Under the pieces are notes generated by a model. It was not told the DNA's origin. It made no database searches and saw only the letters and a list, made by a program, of their open reading frames with translations. 26,844 nt of DNA from a virus: positions 1-26,844 of the IMG/VR virus record IMGVR_UViG_3300027906_000123; one strand, 5' to 3'. A program made the translations under genes and the position numbers. Positions 20,924 through 26,844 of this stretch are shown piece after piece. How positions within the stretch are numbered: position 1 is the stretch's first letter; each line of letters opens with the position of its first letter.

Positions 20924-21717
20924 CTTTTGCCACATTAAAAACAAATGTTCGTTCTCAGGTTTTCCCATATGGGGTTCCTGAGAACTTAAGTACAGTTATA
21001 GATAACTATATTATTGAAGCATTAGTACATCTCCAAAAGCATGTGCCATGTTTTCAGCAACTAAATGTTACTAAGACTGACGTAATGTCAGGAGGATCTC
21101 TTAACTCTGCTGTCGAAGAGTACATAAGGACATCTGTTATTGCTGCTCCAGATGGAGTAATTAATAGGCTTTACACGATAGACAGCGATTCAGCCAACAC
21201 GAACTCATCAAGTAAATTTGATGAGAGGCATTATAAACAAAAATCTTTTAAAGATATTACCGAATGGATCAAAGGAGAGGAAGGTACTGATTACTTAAAA
21301 GTTGCAACTAATAAATCTGCATCATCCTCGACAACAGATCCAACAAATGTTCAAGCAGCCAGCCAGACTTCTTCAGATACTGAGGAACGAGCCTTTAATG
21401 GAATGTGGGCTAAGTATAGAGGTAAACTTTATATTGCTCCTAGGCTTATAGATTCTGAGTCACTCGTAGTTGAGTGGACAGGATTTAAAAAGACATGGGC
21501 CGATAACGATACAGTAGATGGAGATGACCCAGAGGTTCAAAGAGCTGTAAGACTTTATGTAACTAAAGAACATGCCCGTGATTGGGATCATGATTCGGAG
21601 AGTTATGGTTTCGCTACAGCTGAGTTTAACGATACAGTTAGTGAGATGATTTGGGAATGCACCCAGAAAGACGACAGGCGACAACAAATTTATCCCGATC
21701 AAGGGAGACCAACTTAA
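20920..21717 (+). CDS. Putative head-tail connector (adaptor) protein
   Basis: The 265-residue protein has an N-terminal helical segment (LKTNVRSQVFPYGVPENLST; IDNYIIEALVHLQKHVP) and a beta-rich middle, ending with helical NDTVSEMIWECTQKDDRRQQ. Position after the capsid gene and the helix-beta-helix order suit a gp6-like connector that joins portal and tail. No motif decides. Overlaps the previous gene by ATGA. Confidence 0.6.
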   Translation: MTFATLKTNVRSQVFPYGVPENLSTVIDNYIIEALVHLQKHVPCFQQLNVTKTDVMSGGSLNSAVEEYIRTSVIAAPDGVINRLYTIDSDSANTNSSSKFDERHYKQKSFKDITEWIKGEEGTDYLKVATNKSASSSTTDPTNVQAASQTSSDTEERAFNGMWAKYRGKLYIAPRLIDSESLVVEWTGFKKTWADNDTVDGDDPEVQRAVRLYVTKEHARDWDHDSESYGFATAEFNDTVSEMIWECTQKDDRRQQIYPDQGRPT

Positions 21718-21731
21718 GGAAATAAAATAAT

Positions 21732-22091
21732 ATGAGTTCAAGTGGATACACACCAGACATAGGAGGAGGGCCGCAGCCTAGTAACATGATTACTGATGGA
21801 ACGGCTACACCAAGATCTGATTTCGAAACCGATGGTTCTAACGCTACGTTAGTAATTAGTTCGGCAGGAAATCCCGCTAGAAAGTCGATCACGATACAAA
21901 ATCAAGGAACAAGTACTTTAACTATAGCTATGGGAGCAACAGCTAGTGCTACTACATTCCATTATATACTAAAAGCCTGTTCGTCTACATATGACGGGAC
22001 TGGTGGAACTATCAAGATTGATGACTACACTGGAGCTATTAGTGCTTTTAGTGCCAGCAATTTAAAACTTTCATACGCAGAGTTCGTATAA
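21732..22091 (+). CDS. Small beta-sandwich tail or decoration protein, 119 residues
   Basis: Ser/Thr/Gly-rich with alternating strands (KSITIQNQGTSTLTIAMGAT, then the YDGTGGTIKIDDYTGAISAF segment). I recall this pattern (strand, GTGG.i.id.ytG.i) as a common short phage protein near tail-fibre genes, possibly a capsid decoration or fibre base. Preceded by AAGGAA. Confidence 0.6.
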   Translation: MSSSGYTPDIGGGPQPSNMITDGTATPRSDFETDGSNATLVISSAGNPARKSITIQNQGTSTLTIAMGATASATTFHYILKACSSTYDGTGGTIKIDDYTGAISAFSASNLKLSYAEFV

Positions 22092-22103
22092 GGAAACAGG
22101 CAT

Positions 22104-22466
22104 ATGGCAGCAGAAATAACAGGGTCAGGAGACTCAAGCACAAGCTCTGGGTATGTGCTTGATCTAACATGGAGCAACAGCAGCGGTGGTGGCGTGACTT
22201 ACAGTCATGACTCAACATCTGGTGGTGCACACGACACGGTTGAAATTACTCACGGTCTAGGCACGCGAAATGTAATTGTCGATGTCATTGATCTACAATC
22301 AAGTTCGTCAGATAACCTTAATGATCGTGCATATGACGGGGTTGATATTGGCCATACTCAGCATGTTGTTGTTAATAGAAACGGAGACAATACTGTTAAG
22401 TTATTTTTCAACGGAGCAAGGACAACAGGTTGGCAGTATAAAATCCTAGTACAAAAAGTTGGCTAA
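22104..22466 (+). CDS. Small tail-fibre-like beta protein, 120 residues
   Basis: The core HGLGTRNVIVDVIDLQSSSS ... DNTVKLFFNG ... WQYKILVQKVG resembles the HGLgtrdViVqv module found at the ends of phage tail fibres and adhesins. AGGAAACAGGCAT before the ATG serves as its ribosome site. TAATG overlap with the next gene. Confidence 0.6.
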   Translation: MAAEITGSGDSSTSSGYVLDLTWSNSSGGGVTYSHDSTSGGAHDTVEITHGLGTRNVIVDVIDLQSSSSDNLNDRAYDGVDIGHTQHVVVNRNGDNTVKLFFNGARTTGWQYKILVQKVG

Positions 22467-22759
22467 TGTCTGTTCGTACTAAAATACAGCATGAGACTAA
22501 AAGAGAAGGTCCACCCCGCAACTTAGGTCGGGGTGAGATCGCTTTCAATGAGGTCGATGGATTGTTGTATATTGGTACGGGTGGAGAGAACAGAGGTCAG
22601 GCTAGGCATAAGATTGCTATAGCTGGAATGAGTTTGGAAGAATCTCAAACCTTGACCGCTGATGAAATTAAAAAACTTCTAAAGATTGAGGGTGATGCAG
22701 TTGGAACTGAAAACTATCAAGACATACATAACAAGACACTTAACGGAGGATTTTTCTAA
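22466..22759 (+). CDS. Fibre N-terminal module protein, 97 residues
   Basis: Begins with the module KIQHETKREGPPRNLGRGEI then AFNEVDGLLYIGTG, which is repeated at the start of the next two genes and marks virion-attachment heads of phage fibres. The rest is acidic and helical and ends NKTLNGGFF. It is a small stand-alone copy, perhaps an adaptor for the long fibre. TAATG overlaps on both sides. Confidence 0.7.
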   Translation: MSVRTKIQHETKREGPPRNLGRGEIAFNEVDGLLYIGTGGENRGQARHKIAIAGMSLEESQTLTADEIKKLLKIEGDAVGTENYQDIHNKTLNGGFF

Positions 22760-23913
22760 TGGCAAATATACTTAAAATTAAACGCAGTGACAATGCTAAC
22801 GGTAATGCGCCAACTGCTTTAGCAAGGGGGGAGTTAGCTTATCATGAAGTTACTGATATACTTTACATAGGATCAGGAACAGAGACTGGTGGTGAAGCAG
22901 CTAACCAACCAGTAGTAGCTGGGCCTTTAAATTTAATGCCAGCCCCTACTGCAAACGTAAGTTTGAACAGTAAGAGATTAACTAACCTTGCCGCTCCAGT
23001 AAGTATTACAGATGCGGCTAACAAGCAGTATGTTGACGATCATGTTCAAGGATTAGATGTAAAAGAATCAGTGCGAGTTGCCACAACAACTGTTATGCCT
23101 AGTGGCTTTCCTAACAGCTACGGAGGATCAACAAGTGGAGGTCAAAATGTTATTGATGGTGTAACTCTTGCTGACGGAGATAGGGTTTTAGTTAAGTCAC
23201 AAGCTTCCAATGATGCGGCAGATGCAGCAAATGGTATTTATACTTATACCGATACAACTAAAGGATTTTCAAGGTCAACTGATTTTAACGAAAACGATGA
23301 GGTAACTGCAAATGCTTTTGTGTTTGTTGAGGAGGGTACTGTAAATGCGGATAATGGATTTGTTTTAACAACCAACAATACAATTACAATTGGATCTACG
23401 GCTATTCAGTTTACCCAATTTTCTGGGGCTGGTCAGATAGTTGCTGGAAATGGAATTAGTAAAAGTGGTAATACTTTAAATGCAGCTTTAACCACAAATG
23501 GCGGCTTAGAGATTCACAACACACAGATGCGTGTCAACTTAGGTGCGTCATCTATTAATGGAACCCTTCCTACATCAAAGGTTACTACAGAAGCAATTGC
23601 AGATGGAGGAGCTAACTTAGCAACAGCAGATCAGATACATACTTTTGTTACTGGTAGTTATGCTGGGGATATAACGTCTGTATCTGCGGGAACAGGATTA
23701 GGCGGTGGAGGCACAACAGGAACTGTTAACTTGTTTGTTGATTTAGAAGAAGTAGCAAACGGAGCTTCTGACCCAGTAGGCAATGACAAACTTGTTTATG
23801 TTACAGCGGGTGGTGATACAAAAAAATATGCATTCAGTGATGTGCCATTAACAATTTTTGATTCAGCTACATTCATTAAAGATTCATCAACCATAGACTG
23901 TGGAACATTTTAG
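22759..23913 (+). CDS. Tail fibre protein, 384 residues
   Basis: The N-terminus carries the same fibre-head module (LKIKRSDNANGNAPTALARG then ELAYHEVTDILYIGSG). Next comes KRLTNLAAPVSITDAANKQY, a phage tail-fibre repeat of the kind that precedes the trimeric shaft, then Gly/Ser/Thr-rich beta stretches. It looks complete, ending ...SSTIDCGTF just before the next fibre gene. Its role is host recognition or support of the long fibre. GGAGG lies 9 bases before the ATG. Confidence 0.82.
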   Translation: MANILKIKRSDNANGNAPTALARGELAYHEVTDILYIGSGTETGGEAANQPVVAGPLNLMPAPTANVSLNSKRLTNLAAPVSITDAANKQYVDDHVQGLDVKESVRVATTTVMPSGFPNSYGGSTSGGQNVIDGVTLADGDRVLVKSQASNDAADAANGIYTYTDTTKGFSRSTDFNENDEVTANAFVFVEEGTVNADNGFVLTTNNTITIGSTAIQFTQFSGAGQIVAGNGISKSGNTLNAALTTNGGLEIHNTQMRVNLGASSINGTLPTSKVTTEAIADGGANLATADQIHTFVTGSYAGDITSVSAGTGLGGGGTTGTVNLFVDLEEVANGASDPVGNDKLVYVTAGGDTKKYAFSDVPLTIFDSATFIKDSSTIDCGTF

Positions 23914-23916
23914 TAA

Positions 23917-26844
23917 ATGGCTAATACACTTCAGATTAAGCGCAAGGCAACTGCTGGCGTACCTAGCGGTTTAGCGGCTGGCGAGTTAGCAGTTAATCTT
24001 TCAGACAGTAAGTTATATGTCGGCAACGCTGCTGCCAATGGTGTCCTACAGTTAAACAATCATCTCCCCCTAGCTGGCGGCATACTTACTGGAGAACTGA
24101 CTTCCCGCAAAGTAGCCCCTTCGGCCAACAATACATACTCAAGTGGAGGAGCTAACTATAGGTGGAGTAATGTTTATTCTGTAGCTGGAGACTTTTCGGG
24201 TAACCTAACAGTAGCTGGAAGTTGCACTTTTGCAGCACTGTCTGGAACCACTGCTAACTTTAGTAGTAATGTAACAGTCGGTGGCAGTATCACTCGCTCT
24301 AGTGGAACCCTAAACATAAACGGTAGCAGCCTTGCCCTTAACAACGCTGGAGCAACCAAAACATATTTACTAGGCACAGATGGTGGATCAGTTCAACTAC
24401 GGTACAATGACGTAACTAAATTTGAGACTAGCTCCAGTGGGGCAACCGTTAGTGGAAACAACTCAACGACTCCCTTAAAAATTAAAGGGGGAACAATAGC
24501 AGTACCATCTATTCAATTAAACGGTGGTAACAACGAAGATGATAACTCGTCAATTTACGCTAAATATTCTTTAGCCCTCGGTTGTAATTCGTCCACTGTA
24601 ATTAGCAACCGTTCAATAACATTTAAGAATGGAACGACTGAACTTGCTAGGTTTGACAGTAATGGTCGGCTAGGGCTAGGGACTTCAGCCCCGACAAGCC
24701 TCCTCCATGTAACTGGTGACACAACTAACGGCCAGTTCTTAACAACAATACGCAACACTGGCACTCAGTCTGAGGACAATGGTTTACTAATTGAAACTGC
24801 TACCAGTAACGCAAGTTCTAACGTACTCAAGGTGCAGAGCGATGGTGATGCTAATATATTCATCGTAAAAGGAAATGGTAACGTAGGCATTGGGCTTTCA
24901 AGTGGGGCAATCAACGAAACATTCCACGTTAACGGTTCGTCTATAATTGAAGGTAACGGTTCCTTTGGAGGGTCAAACGCTACAAGTGCAAAATTATTTG
25001 TTAGAGGAGGTTACTCAGATTTTTGGCACAGCACTAATAGTCTATTGCGTGTTAGCCATGATGGAACACGGTCAAAACTGCAAAGCTTCACTGGGGGTAC
25101 TTACGATGTTATTGCATTAAATCCTGATGGAGGAAATGTTGCTGTTAAAGGTACAGTAGCAAATCAGATATTAACTATTCAGTCACCAACTGGCGATTGG
25201 GACAATGGACTAGGATTCCGTTTAGGATCAACTGATACCGCAAAAATAATTGTAGATGATGCTGGTTTAAAATTTAGAACATTTGTTAGCGGAGATCATC
25301 ATTATTTCCGAAACTCAGCTAACACCACAACAGCAATAATAACTGACACGGGTCGGCTAGGGCTGGGAGATTCAAGTCCATCCGAGAAGCTTTGCGTAAA
25401 TGATTCGGCCAACGACTTGCAAATGCGTATCGGATCGTTAACTGCTGGCCGAGACGCAAGGATTAGACTTCAAGGTAAGAATGCTGCAAACAGTGCAAAC
25501 CGTTTTGCCGATATTGGGCTAGATGCTGAAAATGGTATACTGCAATTTTGGACACCAAAGACATCTACACCAACATCAGTTGCCGCAACAATATCTGCTG
25601 CTGGAACATTCACTGTAAACAATAATTTAACGGTAGCAGGAAGCTGCACCCTTGCTGCAATTTCTGGAACTACTGCTACATTTAATGGTTTAACAACATT
25701 ATACACAAACTCCAGTGGCTACGCTTTAAAGATTTTTGAAAACCCATCCACAGGCGGCGAATATTTTCAGTTAGGAGTTAACCAGTATGGTGGATTAGAA
25801 ATTTACAACGAAACTGCTAAATGTGCCGAATGGTATGACACTGGTGATTTTAAAATTCCTGATAATATAAAAATTCTTTTAGGAACGGGAGATGATCTAC
25901 AAATTTACCATGATGGTTCTCATAGCATAATACATGATAACGGAACGGGTGACCTTCATTTACGAGGCAATGTAGTACGCATCAAAAATGCCGCTGGAAC
26001 AGAAAACATGGCATCGTTCGTTCAGGACGGTGAGGTTGTTTTAGCATACAACAATGTAACTAAGTTTCAGACTTCGGGATCAGGAACCACAACGACAGGC
26101 AACTACCACCAGAACACTCCCGGTACAGCAAGTTACGCCACCTCTGGAACACCAACGGCGAACCTAACAATTGACACTACTGGAGCGATTAACTCCGCTT
26201 ATACTTCGCTGCATATTGGAGCTAGAGGTTCAAGCGGGACAGCTAGGGGAGTTAACCTAACAGCGGTTCCAGATGGAGATGGTAATTCGCATTTAGCTAT
26301 AGCTACATCTTCTGGTTATACAGTTAGAGAGGTTGCTAGGTTTGCGAAGAGTGGTGCTTTACATTTCAACGGGCCTAGCAGTTCATTCATTTACAACGAC
26401 TCATCAGTGTTGCGTTTAGCTGGAGATGCGGGTGTCAAGATTCAGACCTACTACAGTGGCGGTTGGCAAGACCGCATTGTTGTGGCTGATGCTGGTCAGC
26501 TTCAATTAGGTGCATACGGTGGCAGCGGTTTAACAGGAACTATAGCCAAATATCTTGCAGTTGATTCTAGTGGCAACGTAATTCAGACAAGTAGTACGAG
26601 TTCGTTTAATGGTGGCACTATTACGAATAATTTAACTATAGACCGTGACAATGCGTTTGGCCCAACAATAACTCTTACAAATAATGCTACCGAAGGTTAC
26701 ATAAATTTCTGGGGTGCTACTGGTGGAGGTGCTGGCAGAACTAACCAATTTGAAATTAATGCAGTCCGAACGGGATACGGAATTACTCTCGCATCAATGG
26801 ACTATGTCCGTTTCAAAACTAACGGAATCGCTGACAGTGATGAA
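23917..26844 (+). CDS. Long tail fibre protein, cut by the window edge (976 residues visible)
   Basis: The frame is open from ATG 23917 to the last base with no stop. The start has the fibre-head module NTLQIKRKATAGVPSGLAAG then ELAVNLSDSKLYVGN. The body is Asn/Ser/Thr/Gly-rich with repeated motifs: LTVAGSCT.AA.SGTTA near 24205 and 25627, RLGLG.S.P...L.V near 24665 and 25352, GNVGIG near 24880, YN.VTKF.TS near 24409 and 26047, and DDLQIYHDGSHS near 25895. Such motifs are typical of receptor-binding fibres of marine phages in my recollection. A C-terminal chaperone or tip domain would lie outside the window. The opposite-strand open frames here are not genes. Confidence 0.88.
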   Translation, partial: MANTLQIKRKATAGVPSGLAAGELAVNLSDSKLYVGNAAANGVLQLNNHLPLAGGILTGELTSRKVAPSANNTYSSGGANYRWSNVYSVAGDFSGNLTVAGSCTFAALSGTTANFSSNVTVGGSITRSSGTLNINGSSLALNNAGATKTYLLGTDGGSVQLRYNDVTKFETSSSGATVSGNNSTTPLKIKGGTIAVPSIQLNGGNNEDDNSSIYAKYSLALGCNSSTVISNRSITFKNGTTELARFDSNGRLGLGTSAPTSLLHVTGDTTNGQFLTTIRNTGTQSEDNGLLIETATSNASSNVLKVQSDGDANIFIVKGNGNVGIGLSSGAINETFHVNGSSIIEGNGSFGGSNATSAKLFVRGGYSDFWHSTNSLLRVSHDGTRSKLQSFTGGTYDVIALNPDGGNVAVKGTVANQILTIQSPTGDWDNGLGFRLGSTDTAKIIVDDAGLKFRTFVSGDHHYFRNSANTTTAIITDTGRLGLGDSSPSEKLCVNDSANDLQMRIGSLTAGRDARIRLQGKNAANSANRFADIGLDAENGILQFWTPKTSTPTSVAATISAAGTFTVNNNLTVAGSCTLAAISGTTATFNGLTTLYTNSSGYALKIFENPSTGGEYFQLGVNQYGGLEIYNETAKCAEWYDTGDFKIPDNIKILLGTGDDLQIYHDGSHSIIHDNGTGDLHLRGNVVRIKNAAGTENMASFVQDGEVVLAYNNVTKFQTSGSGTTTTGNYHQNTPGTASYATSGTPTANLTIDTTGAINSAYTSLHIGARGSSGTARGVNLTAVPDGDGNSHLAIATSSGYTVREVARFAKSGALHFNGPSSSFIYNDSSVLRLAGDAGVKIQTYYSGGWQDRIVVADAGQLQLGAYGGSGLTGTIAKYLAVDSSGNVIQTSSTSSFNGGTITNNLTIDRDNAFGPTITLTNNATEGYINFWGATGGGAGRTNQFEINAVRTGYGITLASMDYVRFKTNGIADSDE

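Noticed and set aside
24174-25706. Minus-strand open frames within the fibre gene
   Set aside because: Antisense shadows of a repetitive fibre gene with a coherent plus-strand protein.

Overview
The window is a stretch of a tailed double-stranded DNA bacteriophage (Caudoviricetes) genome, A+T-rich overall. It carries a complete head-packaging set (large terminase, portal, scaffold-like protein, major capsid protein), a DnaB-type replicative helicase, a T4-type lysozyme and a long tail-fibre gene cut by the right edge. Most genes are tightly packed and coupled by ATGA, TAATG or TTGA overlaps. The fibre motifs (KIKR..GELA..LYIG heads, DDLQIYHDGSHS, YNNVTKF.TS) are, from memory, typical of uncultured marine phages. 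The host cannot be read from the sequence, and no integrase or attachment site is visible.

Left arm, 1-4765, minus strand: an accessory operon. Its downstream end encodes a ubiquitin-like conjugation pathway: an E1/ThiF-type adenylyltransferase (1-703, cut by the window edge), an E2-like protein with a NVY..SEICFG catalytic-cysteine motif, and a tandem double beta-grasp modifier with its own strong ribosome binding site and terminator. Further upstream are a C-terminal half of an ABC/OLD-type ATPase without a P-loop, a 29-residue membrane peptide and several small unknown proteins. From 4800 to 5500 there is no gene, only a chain of about a dozen hairpins, which I read as a candidate large structured non-coding RNA.

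Middle, 5553-8969: a mostly minus-strand replication block with a PD-(D/E)XK nuclease, the DnaB-like helicase and a winged-helix protein whose gene holds five 21-bp iteron-like repeats beside an AT-rich repeat tract, an arrangement like the lambda origin. A G-quadruplex motif and palindromes lie at 6243-6326. The divergent intergenic region 8762-8969 is an imperfect inverted repeat with two structured, U-tract-ended RNAs, one pointing at each flanking start codon. It is the main early/late boundary.

Right arm, 8970-26844, plus strand: a late module with small overlapping genes, lysozyme, a lysine-rich protein, connector genes, portal, scaffold-like protein, capsid protein, head-tail proteins and a series of fibre proteins sharing one N-terminal module. 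The large terminase is the single minus-strand gene inside this block.

The most notable content is the phage-borne E1-E2-double-modifier cassette, followed by the 700-nt structured region and the inverted-repeat switch at 8767-8962.
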